DNA from: Gaiellasilicea sp963789355
Lineage (GTDB): Bacteria > Actinomycetota > Thermoleophilia > Gaiellales > Gaiellaceae
Length of the DNA: 64,000 nt
NCBI GenBank assembly: GCA_963789355.1
Contig: CAWBKK010000004.1
Location: 62,001-126,000, forward strand
Direction: 5' to 3'
Positions 53,120 through 60,620 of the stretch are shown piece after piece. The notes beneath the pieces were generated by a model. That model had not been told where the DNA came from and did no database searches. It saw only the letters and a list, made by a program, of their open reading frames with translations. Positions within the stretch are counted from its first letter, which is position 1, and the number at the start of each line of letters is the position of its first letter. A program made the position numbers and the translations under genes.

Positions 53120-54741
53120 CGCGCAGCCCGCCGCAGGACCCGCCCCTCCCCTACCCGGCGGGTGACCCCATCCGCGTCGAGGCGCTCGAGCAGGAGCTGG
53201 GCGTCGCGGCGGCCGCAGCCGGCGAGATCGCGGAAGCGGGCGAGCGTGATCTGGCCCGAGGCCGCGCACTCCTCCAGCACGAGCGCTCGCGCCCGCTCGT
53301 AGGCGGCGGCGGACACGGCCCAGCCGTCGCCGAGCCGGACGAGCCGGCCGTCCCGCTCGAGGAAGCGGGCGAGCTCGGGGTCCTCGGCCTTCGCCGCTCC
53401 CGGCGCCGCTGCCTCGACCGCGGCCGCCAGCGCCTCGGCCTCGGCCGCGCGCGGTCCGAGCGTGCCGCTTGCGCCGGGGAGATAGAGCATCGAGCCCCGC
53501 CGCTCGAACGGCAGCCGCGCGAGGACGTCCTTCGCCCACGGCTCCGTGGGAGCGGGCGTGCCCGGATCGAGCGGGTCGGCCTGCTCGAGCCGGCGGCGGA
53601 GCGCGAGTTCGAGCTCGGCCAGCCAGTCGTCGGAGAAGCGCCACTCGCCGTCGACGAGCGCCGGGGCGTGGACGCGGGCCTCTCCGCGCTGGGCCTGCTC
53701 GAAGCGGGCGGGATCGGCGTGGCGGGCGGGGGAGGGGTCGAGGACGGTGCCGCCTGCGACGGTGGTCTCGTCGCGAAGGACGACCCGGTCGCCGCGCGCG
53801 GCCACGACCGGCGCTGCGAGCCGGAGCTGGGCGAAGCCGCCCGCCTTGACCACGCGTGCCGGCACCGCGCCGGTGCCGTGATGGAGGTGGAGGCGAGCGC
53901 CGGCGGCGACCGGCTCGAGCTCCTCCAGCGAGACGTCGAGCCGGTAGCTCGGCCGCAGGCTGCCCGGGGTGATGAGCACGTCGCCGCGGTGGAGCTCGCT
54001 CCGCTCGACCCCGGGGAGCGCGAGCGCGACGCGCTGTCCGGCTTCGGCCCGCTCCACCCCGCGGTCGTGCACCTGGACGCTCCGCACCCGCACGTCGCGG
54101 CCGGACGGCTCGGCGCGGAGCACGTCGCCCTCGCCGACCGTCCCCGACCAGAGCGTCCCGGTCGCGACCGTCCCGATCCCGCGCAGCGAGAAGACCCGGT
54201 CGACGTAGAGGCGCGCCGCCGCGCGGTCGCGCTTGTGTTCCTGTGACACAAGCTCCCCCGCGCGGCCGAGGGCGGCGCGCAGGTCGTCGAGGCCAGCGCC
54301 CGTCGTGGCGCTGACCGCGATCGCCTCGGCTTGCGGGACGAGTTCGCGGGCCTCCTCGAGCGCCAGCCCGAGCGTCTCCTCGTCGACCGCGTCGGCCTTC
54401 GTCACCGCGACGACGCCGTGCTCGATCCCGAGCAGCCGGATGATCGCGAGGTGCTCGTGGGTCTGGGGCCGGGCGCCCTCGCCGGCGTCGATCACGAGCA
54501 GGAAGAGGTCGATCCCGGTCGCGCCCGCGACCATGTTGCGGACGAAGCGCTCGTGTCCGGGCACATCGATCAGCGAGAGCCGCCGGCCGTGCGGCAGGTC
54601 GAGCTGCGCATAGCCGAGGTCGATCGAGATCCCGCGCCGCCGCTCCTCCGGCAGGCGGTCGGTGTCCTTGCCGGTCAGCGCCCGGACGAGCCACGTCTTG
54701 CCGTGGTCGACGTGGCCGGCGGTCCCGACGGTCAGCGGCAT
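53116..54741 (-). CDS. selB: Selenocysteine-specific elongation factor SelB
   Basis: 541 residues. G1 'GTAGHVDHGKTWLVRAL', G3 'LIDVPGHERFVRNMV' and G4 'VVAVTKADAVDEE' mark the EF-Tu-like GTPase. Beta-barrel domains follow ('GIGTVATGTLWSGTVGEGD', 'ELHRGDVLITPGS'). C-terminal winged-helix repeats (about 400-541, 'ITLARFRDLAGCGRRDAQLLLERLDADGVTRRVGEGRVLR') bind SECIS. It is shorter than E. coli SelB (614). The start overlaps the GNAT stop by one base. Confidence 0.95.
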   Translation of the reverse strand: MPLTVGTAGHVDHGKTWLVRALTGKDTDRLPEERRRGISIDLGYAQLDLPHGRRLSLIDVPGHERFVRNMVAGATGIDLFLLVIDAGEGARPQTHEHLAIIRLLGIEHGVVAVTKADAVDEETLGLALEEARELVPQAEAIAVSATTGAGLDDLRAALGRAGELVSQEHKRDRAAARLYVDRVFSLRGIGTVATGTLWSGTVGEGDVLRAEPSGRDVRVRSVQVHDRGVERAEAGQRVALALPGVERSELHRGDVLITPGSLRPSYRLDVSLEELEPVAAGARLHLHHGTGAVPARVVKAGGFAQLRLAAPVVAARGDRVVLRDETTVAGGTVLDPSPARHADPARFEQAQRGEARVHAPALVDGEWRFSDDWLAELELALRRRLEQADPLDPGTPAPTEPWAKDVLARLPFERRGSMLYLPGASGTLGPRAAEAEALAAAVEAAAPGAAKAEDPELARFLERDGRLVRLGDGWAVSAAAYERARALVLEECAASGQITLARFRDLAGCGRRDAQLLLERLDADGVTRRVGEGRVLRRAAR

Positions 54742-55187
54742 CAAAGGCGCTTGATCATGAGCAGGCAGGGGTTCGCGTCCCACAAGTCGTGGAGTTCCTC
54801 GAGCGGGGTAAAGCCGCGCGCCTCGTAGAACGCTCGCGTCCTCGCGTAGCCCTCGTCCGGATCGGACGGGCCGAGCGTCTTGACCTGAAGGTACTCGACG
54901 TCGCGCGTTCGGAGATATCGCTCCGCGGCTTTGAGGAGTGCCGTACCGAGACCCTGTCCATGCCGAGCGCGCCGCACGGCCATGACGTAGACCTCGGCCG
55001 CATGCGCGTTGTGCAGCTTCAGCGAGACAAACGCGTCGTCCCCGACGGCGAAGGTCGGCAGCGCCGCGACGTCACGGATGTACGCCGCCGTCGCCTCCTC
55101 GATGCCGAACCATTCGGGCAGGTCGCGTAGGACGCGTTCACAGAGCCGAGACCGCTCGGCGCCGCTCTCGACCTCGACGACGCTCAT
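54741..55187 (-). CDS. GNAT-family acetyltransferase between selA and selB
   Basis: 148 residues. 'VYVMAVRRARHGQGLGTALLKAAERYLR' is the acetyl-CoA loop (RxxGxG/A), followed by 'YARTRAFYEARGFTPLEELHDLW'. It overlaps the stop of selA (ATGA) upstream and the start of selB (TGATG) downstream, so all three are translated together. Substrate unknown; a selenium-related role is only suggested by position. Confidence 0.85.
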   Translation of the reverse strand: MSVVEVESGAERSRLCERVLRDLPEWFGIEEATAAYIRDVAALPTFAVGDDAFVSLKLHNAHAAEVYVMAVRRARHGQGLGTALLKAAERYLRTRDVEYLQVKTLGPSDPDEGYARTRAFYEARGFTPLEELHDLWDANPCLLMIKRL

Positions 55188-56452
55188 CGCGCGGCGAGCA
55201 CTGCCGCTGCGACGTCGTCGGCCTCGGCGTCGGTGAGCGTGCGGCAGTCGAGCAGGGTGCGGCCGTCGCGGACGACCGCGATCACGGGCGGCTCGTGGGC
55301 GCGGAGCGCAACAGCCAGATCCTCCTCGACGGCGCAGGCGAAGCTCGGCAGCTCCGCGAGGGGAAGCGCACCGCCGCCGACGCGCGCGATCGTCTCCTCG
55401 ACGGCGCCGCCGGTCGCTGCCGCCAGCCGCTCGGCGCGGGCGCGGACGGACTCGGCGGGCTCACGGAGCATCCGCAGCACCGGAATCTCCTCGGGTCGGT
55501 CGAGGTAGAGCGCGAGCGTTCCCTCGAGCGCCGCCAGCGTCAGCTTGTCCGAGCGCAGGGCGCGGTGGAGCGGATGCCGGCGCAGGCGCTCGACGAGGTC
55601 GGCGCGGCCGGCGACGATCCCGGCCTGCGGGCCGCCGAGCAGCTTGTCCCCGGAGAAGCAGACGAGGTCGGCGCCCGCCACGAGTGCGGCAGCCGGCGTC
55701 GGCTCGCCCTCGACGTCGACGAGCGCACCCGAGCCCAGGTCGTCGAGGAGCGGCAACCCGTGGCGGCGCGCGACGGCGGCGAGCTCCTGGACCCGCGGCT
55801 GCTCGGCGAAGCCGACGACGCGGAAGTTCGACTGGTGGACGCGCAAAAGGAGCGCGGTCTCGGGCGTGAGCGCGCGCTCGTAGTCGACCGCGCGCGTCCG
55901 GTTCGTCGTTCCGACCTCGACGAGCCGCGCGCCCGAGCGCGCGAGGACCTCCGGGATCCGGAAGCCGTCGCCGATCTCGATCAGCTCGCCACGCGAGACG
56001 ACGACCTCGCGGCCTTCGGCGAGCGCCGCCAGCGCGAGCAGGATCGCGGCCGCGTTGTTGTTGACGACGATCGCCGCCTCCGCGCCGGTGAGCCGTCGCA
56101 GCAGCGGCGCGAGGTGATCCTGGCGGGAGCCGCGAGAGCCGGAGGAGAGGTCGTACTCGAGGTTGGAGTAGCCGGCGGCGGCACGGACGCGGTCGAGTGC
56201 CGCCTCCGCCAGCGGCGCCCGCCCGAGGTTCGTGTGCACGAGCACGCCCGTTGCGTTCAGGACCCGGCGGAGCGCCGGCCGCCTCGCTTCGGCGAGCGCC
56301 TCGGCCAGGCGCGCGCGCAGGTCGCCGGGCTCGGCTCCGGCCCGAATCTCCTCGCGGGCGCGCTCGAGCACGTCGCGCGCAGCGGTGACCGCGAGCACGT
56401 CGTCGACGTCACGCACGAGCTCGGCCACTGACGGAAGTTCCCGCAACCTCAT
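55184..56452 (-). CDS. selA: L-seryl-tRNA(Sec) selenium transferase SelA
   Basis: 422 residues, PLP enzyme that converts Ser-tRNA(Sec) to Sec-tRNA(Sec) with selenophosphate. 'RRVLNATGVLVHTNLGRAPLAEAAL', 'YSNLEYDLSSGSRGSRQDH', 'AIVVNNNAAAILLAL', 'RVHQSNFRVVGF' and the PLP-Lys motif 'DLVCFSGDKLLGGPQAGI' are diagnostic. First gene of selA-GNAT-selB. The selenophosphate source SelD is not in this window. Confidence 0.95.
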   Translation of the reverse strand: MRLRELPSVAELVRDVDDVLAVTAARDVLERAREEIRAGAEPGDLRARLAEALAEARRPALRRVLNATGVLVHTNLGRAPLAEAALDRVRAAAGYSNLEYDLSSGSRGSRQDHLAPLLRRLTGAEAAIVVNNNAAAILLALAALAEGREVVVSRGELIEIGDGFRIPEVLARSGARLVEVGTTNRTRAVDYERALTPETALLLRVHQSNFRVVGFAEQPRVQELAAVARRHGLPLLDDLGSGALVDVEGEPTPAAALVAGADLVCFSGDKLLGGPQAGIVAGRADLVERLRRHPLHRALRSDKLTLAALEGTLALYLDRPEEIPVLRMLREPAESVRARAERLAAATGGAVEETIARVGGGALPLAELPSFACAVEEDLAVALRAHEPPVIAVVRDGRTLLDCRTLTDAEADDVAAAVLAAR

Positions 56453-56647
56453 GCCTCTGGCCGCCGTTCGCTCCCGCCCGGCGGAGCCGGGCTCCGCGAA
56501 CGGCTGACGTCGCTCGCGGTGCTCCAGCCGGCGGGCCGTAGCTCCGTACTGTCCCACCGGCATACGCGCCTCGAGCGGCGCCCCAGAGACATGAGGGAGT
56601 CCACGAAAAACGAGTGTAGTCCGGCCACAGCGGCTACCTTGCCAATC

Positions 56648-58327
56648 GTGAGACGACTCCGGGTGATCGCGGCTTCCGCACTGGCCGTCCTGGCCGTCTC
56701 GGCCGTGGCCGCGGTGGGCGCGCGCGACGCCTATTACTGGGACCGGCCGCTGCCGGGCGTGGAGCTTCGCGAGGCCGCGCTGACACAGCCGGTGCGAGTC
56801 GTCGTCGACGGCAGGGCGTACGAGGTCAAGCCGGCCGAGGCGCTGCGCATCGACGGCACGGCGACCCAGCAGGCGCTCTGGACCGCGGGCCGGACGAGCT
56901 TCGCCGGCCGGATCCGGCAGCTCGTCGACCCGAGCCCGCCGGCGCTCGTCGTCGACCCCGTGCTCGCCGTGCGTCCTCAGGCCGAGGAGATCGCGAAGCG
57001 TGTCTCCGCCGCGCTGCCCAAGCCGAGGCGCGCCCAGGTCGTCGCCCGCGGCGGCTTCCGGATCATTCCGTCTCAACCCGGTGACGCCGTCGACGCGACG
57101 CAGCTCGCCGCGTTGCTCTCGGAGGCGTCGCTGCACGGCGCGCGGACGGTCTCCCCGGCTTTGACCCACGTCGAGCCGGAGCTGACGACCGCCGCCGCCG
57201 AGGAGGCCGTGGCGGAGGCGAAGGCGCTGATCGACGAGCCGGTGACGCTGGCCTTCAAGGGCGAGGACGTCGGCTCGCTCGGGCCGGCCCGGCTCGCCAA
57301 GCTGTTGCGCTTCCGCCCCGACCGCGACCGCTTCCGCGTCACCTTCCATCCGCAGCGCCTGGCGAAGGCGGTGGAGCCGATGCTGACGCCGTGGCGCGCC
57401 AGGGCGAGGAACGCGCGCTTCGTCGTCGAGGGAAAGCGCGTCCGAATCCGTCCGTCTCGTCCGGGCCTCGCAGTCGACGGCCGGTGGGTCGCCGACTCGA
57501 TTACCGCCGCCGCAGCCGCGCCGGTGCACAGGGCGTCGCTGCGCCTGAAGCAGATCCGTGCCGACCTGACGACGGGCGAGGCCGAACAGCTCGGGATCCG
57601 GGAGCGAATCTCGACGTTCACGACGGACATGGGCACGTCGTCGTCGAACCGGATCCACAACGTGCAGCTGATGGCGAACTACGTCGACGGGACGATCGTC
57701 GAGCCGGGCGACACGTTCTCGTTCAACGACCGCGTCGGTCCGCGCACGGTCGAGCGCGGTTTCCGAGAGGGCCAGATGATCATCGGCTCGCTGCTGCTGC
57801 CCTCGATCGGCGGCGGCGTCTGCCAGACGGCGACGACCCTCTTCAACAACGCCTTCGAGCTCGGCCTCCCGATCGTCGAGCGGCACAACCACAGCTTCTA
57901 CATCTCCCACTACCCGATGGGGCGCGACGCGACCGTCTCCTGGGGCGGGCCCGACTTCGCCTTCAAGAACGACCTGAAGACCGGGATCCTGATCACGACG
58001 AGCTACACGAGCACCACACTCACCTTCAGCTTCTACGGCACCGATCCGCAGCGCCGCGTCGTCACCTCCACCGGCGAGCGGTCGAACTGGCGCTCGCCCC
58101 GGACGACCTACGCGCTCGACCCCTACGCGCCTCGCGGGTCGGTGCGGACGGTGTCCGGCTCGAACCAGTCCGGCTTCGACGTCACCGTCACCCGCAAGGT
58201 CTACGAGCGCGGGAAGCTGCTCCGCCGGGACGCGACGACGAGCAACTACATCGCCGTCGGCCCGACCGCGATCTATGGCCCCGGCCGCTCGATCCCGGGC
58301 CCGTACTTCGTGCTCCCGCGCGTGTAG
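56648..58327 (+). CDS. VanW/YoaR-type exported cell-wall protein
   Basis: 559 residues. GTG 56648 opens a basic N-region and one transmembrane or signal helix ('VIAASALAVLAVSAVAAVGA'). YoaR-like putative peptidoglycan-binding modules follow (about 40-330). The VanW domain ('FNDRVGPRTVERGF', 'LPSIGGGVCQTATTLFNNAFELGLPIVERHNHS', 'YPMGRDATVSWGGPDFAFKN') occupies about 335-470. The tail contains another beta region. Role in the wall is inferred; VanW itself is uncharacterised. Confidence 0.88.
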   Translation: MRRLRVIAASALAVLAVSAVAAVGARDAYYWDRPLPGVELREAALTQPVRVVVDGRAYEVKPAEALRIDGTATQQALWTAGRTSFAGRIRQLVDPSPPALVVDPVLAVRPQAEEIAKRVSAALPKPRRAQVVARGGFRIIPSQPGDAVDATQLAALLSEASLHGARTVSPALTHVEPELTTAAAEEAVAEAKALIDEPVTLAFKGEDVGSLGPARLAKLLRFRPDRDRFRVTFHPQRLAKAVEPMLTPWRARARNARFVVEGKRVRIRPSRPGLAVDGRWVADSITAAAAAPVHRASLRLKQIRADLTTGEAEQLGIRERISTFTTDMGTSSSNRIHNVQLMANYVDGTIVEPGDTFSFNDRVGPRTVERGFREGQMIIGSLLLPSIGGGVCQTATTLFNNAFELGLPIVERHNHSFYISHYPMGRDATVSWGGPDFAFKNDLKTGILITTSYTSTTLTFSFYGTDPQRRVVTSTGERSNWRSPRTTYALDPYAPRGSVRTVSGSNQSGFDVTVTRKVYERGKLLRRDATTSNYIAVGPTAIYGPGRSIPGPYFVLPRV

Positions 58328-58390
58328 CGGCGGCGTCCGCACGCCTCCATACAGTCCCGCCCGACTGGCCAATTCGTCAGGAGGGTCACA

Positions 58391-59050
58391 GTGGATTCAT
58401 CCGTTTCAGGATCCGGCCGTGTCGGCTGGCTGCACAAGCTCGGAGCCTTCGGCGCGATCGTCGTTCCGTTGGGTGTGTGGGTCAGCTTCGTCACGAGCGA
58501 GGACGCCGGGAACACTGGTGCCGAGCTGATCGCCTATGCCGAAGACAACGAGTTCGACCTCTGGCTGCTGCAGAGCATCGCCCTGCTGACGCCGGTGCTG
58601 ATCGGCGCCTTCGTCGCAAGCCTCTGGGTGCGGTTGCGGGCGGCAAACGACGCCTACCGGGCACTGACGGCGATCGGTGGAACACTCTTCGTCGCGTTCC
58701 TCTCGGTCGGCCTGACGCTGTGGGCGGCTCCGCTCCTGTCCGCCGACGAGCTGACCACAGCGGGCGCAGAGGCATACCTCGCCTACGACGACGCAGGCTG
58801 GGTCCTGATCGGACTCGGTGGGATCTCGATCGCGATGATGATCATCGGCGTCTCGCTCGCGGCGCTCGACCAGGGCTGGTTGCCGAAGTGGGCCGGCTGG
58901 GTCAGCCTCGCCCTCGGTGTCCTCTCGCTGGCGACGGTCGCCTTCGTCGGCTTCTTCGGCTGGACGATCTGGCTGATCGCCGCAGGACTCTTCCTCCTGC
59001 TCCGGGGAGACCGGGCCCACTCGGCGCACCCGCGGGCCGACCCCGTCTGA
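58391..59050 (+). CDS. Six-helix membrane protein, 219 aa
   Basis: GTG 58391. Six hydrophobic segments (about 17-34, 57-78, 90-112, 135-155, 166-185, 188-205) with an extracellular loop rich in Asp/Glu between the first two. No recognised family; the layout resembles DUF4386-type proteins. Convergent with the LOG gene, 12 bases away. Confidence 0.65.
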   Translation: MDSSVSGSGRVGWLHKLGAFGAIVVPLGVWVSFVTSEDAGNTGAELIAYAEDNEFDLWLLQSIALLTPVLIGAFVASLWVRLRAANDAYRALTAIGGTLFVAFLSVGLTLWAAPLLSADELTTAGAEAYLAYDDAGWVLIGLGGISIAMMIIGVSLAALDQGWLPKWAGWVSLALGVLSLATVAFVGFFGWTIWLIAAGLFLLLRGDRAHSAHPRADPV

Positions 59051-59062
59051 CGAGCGCCTTCC

Positions 59063-59770
59063 CTACTGCGCGTCCGCCTTCTCCGGCTCGGCCGGAGAAG
59101 GCGTGGCGTTGCGCTCGTCGTAGCTCTCGACCACGATCCGCACCGCCTCGGCGGGGTCGTCGGTCACGTGCAGCAGCTCCATGTCGTCGGAGGAGATCAT
59201 CCCGTCGGTGAGCAGCTCGCCGTTGATCCAGTCGAGCAGCTCTTGCCAGTAGTCGGTGTCGAAGAGGACGACCGGGAAGTTGAGGACCTTGCCGGTCTGG
59301 ATCAGCGTCAGCGCCTCGAAGGCCTCGTCGAGGGTGCCGAAGCCGCCGGGGAAGATGACGAAGCCCTCGGCCGCCTTCACGAACATCGTCTTGCGGGCGT
59401 AGAAGTGCTTGAACGTCATCTCGAGGTCGCAGTACGGGTTCAGCCCCTGCTCGTGCGGGAGCGCGATGTTGAAGCCGACGGACAGGCCGCCGCCCTCCTT
59501 GCAGCCGCGGTTCGCCGCCTCCATCACGCCCGGGCCGCCGCCGGTGACGACGGCGAAGTGCGCCTCGGCGAAGAGCTTCGCGGTCGCGCGCGCCTGCTGG
59601 TAGGGCTCGCTCTCCTCACCGACCCGCGCCGACCCGAAGATCGAGACCGCCGGCCGGTCGATCTCGAGCACCTTCTGAAAGCCGCCGAGGAACTCGGCCG
59701 CGATCACAGCGACGTCGTTCTGCAGGTCCTCGTGCGTGCGCTCGAGCATCCGGCGCTCGTCGCTCGCCAT
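59063..59770 (-). CDS. LOG-family (TIGR00730) nucleotide-processing protein
   Basis: 235 residues. 'SIFGSARVGEESEPYQQARATAKLFAEAHFAVVTGGGPGVMEAANRG' and the catalytic-site motif 'IFPGGFGTLDEAFEALTLIQTGK' (PGGxGTxxE) identify LOG/lysine-decarboxylase-like phosphoribohydrolases, which release bases from nucleoside 5'-monophosphates (cytokinin-type or housekeeping). Group II length with an N-terminal helix. Confidence 0.9.
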   Translation of the reverse strand: MASDERRMLERTHEDLQNDVAVIAAEFLGGFQKVLEIDRPAVSIFGSARVGEESEPYQQARATAKLFAEAHFAVVTGGGPGVMEAANRGCKEGGGLSVGFNIALPHEQGLNPYCDLEMTFKHFYARKTMFVKAAEGFVIFPGGFGTLDEAFEALTLIQTGKVLNFPVVLFDTDYWQELLDWINGELLTDGMISSDDMELLHVTDDPAEAVRIVVESYDERNATPSPAEPEKADAQ

Positions 59771-59783
59771 CAGCGGCCTGCCA

Positions 59784-60620
59784 CTAGATGTCGCGCTCGA
59801 CGAACGTGCCGCTCATCCCACCGGTCAGCAGCGCCGCGAGCACGATGTATGCGACGCCCGTGATCACGCGCTGCGCCGGCGCGACGCGGTAGTAGGTCTC
59901 GCTCTGCGGGTCGCGCCGGTGCTTCCAGCGCCGCCACGACTCGAGCCCGCCGAGAACGAGGATCAGGATCAGGATCGGATTCGGCGCCAGGATCGTCAGG
60001 CCGACGAGCAGCACGAGGCCGGCGAGCCAGAGCGCGGGGTGGATCGCGGCGACGATGCGCCCCCCGTCGAGCGGCGAGATCGGCGCCAGGTTGAAGAGGT
60101 TGAGGAAGAAGCCGGTGAAGGCGAGCGCGACGAGCAGCTCGGAGTCGATCGCCTCGCCGACGCCCCAGACGGCGGCTGCGCCGAGCCCGCCGACGATCGG
60201 CCCGGCGATCGCCACCTTCGCCTCCGCCCAGGCGTTGTCGGGCAGCTGCTTGAGCGTGATCAGCGCGCCGAGGAAGGGAATGAACATCGGCGCCGACACC
60301 GGCAGGCCCTGGCGCTTCGCCTCGAGGACGTGTCCCAGCTCGTGCACGAGCAGGAGGAGCACGAAGCCGACCGCGAACTGCCAGCCCCAGAGCAGCGCGT
60401 AGGCGCCGATCGAGACGAGCATCGAGCCGGCGACCGTGAAGAGCTTGAACTTGAAGATCGCCGCGAAGACGAACTTGAGCTTCCAGAGCAGGAAGACGAC
60501 GGCTGCGATCGGCGCCCAGAGCTTGCGGAGGATGTCCTGGAACGTGACCGGGCGCTTGATCGGCGAGTAGCCCTGCTGCGGCTCCTCCGCCTCGCGCGGC
60601 GCGTATGGGTCGTAACTCAC
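59784..60620 (-). CDS. M50 site-2-protease family membrane metalloprotease
   Basis: 278 residues with six to seven helices. The zinc site is 'LLVHELGHVLEAKRQG' (HExxH) with the third ligand in 'NLAPISPLDGGRI'. No PDZ domain is seen, so it belongs to the short group with unknown substrates. The GTG at 60620 overlaps the stop of the AfsR-like regulator (GTGA). Confidence 0.87.
   Translation of the reverse strand: MSYDPYAPREAEEPQQGYSPIKRPVTFQDILRKLWAPIAAVVFLLWKLKFVFAAIFKFKLFTVAGSMLVSIGAYALLWGWQFAVGFVLLLLVHELGHVLEAKRQGLPVSAPMFIPFLGALITLKQLPDNAWAEAKVAIAGPIVGGLGAAAVWGVGEAIDSELLVALAFTGFFLNLFNLAPISPLDGGRIVAAIHPALWLAGLVLLVGLTILAPNPILILILVLGGLESWRRWKHRRDPQSETYYRVAPAQRVITGVAYIVLAALLTGGMSGTFVERDI

Noticed and set aside
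56453..58372. Long upstream extension of the selA frame, antisense to the VanW gene
   Set aside because: SelA homology starts at ATG 56452; upstream translation is low-complexity.
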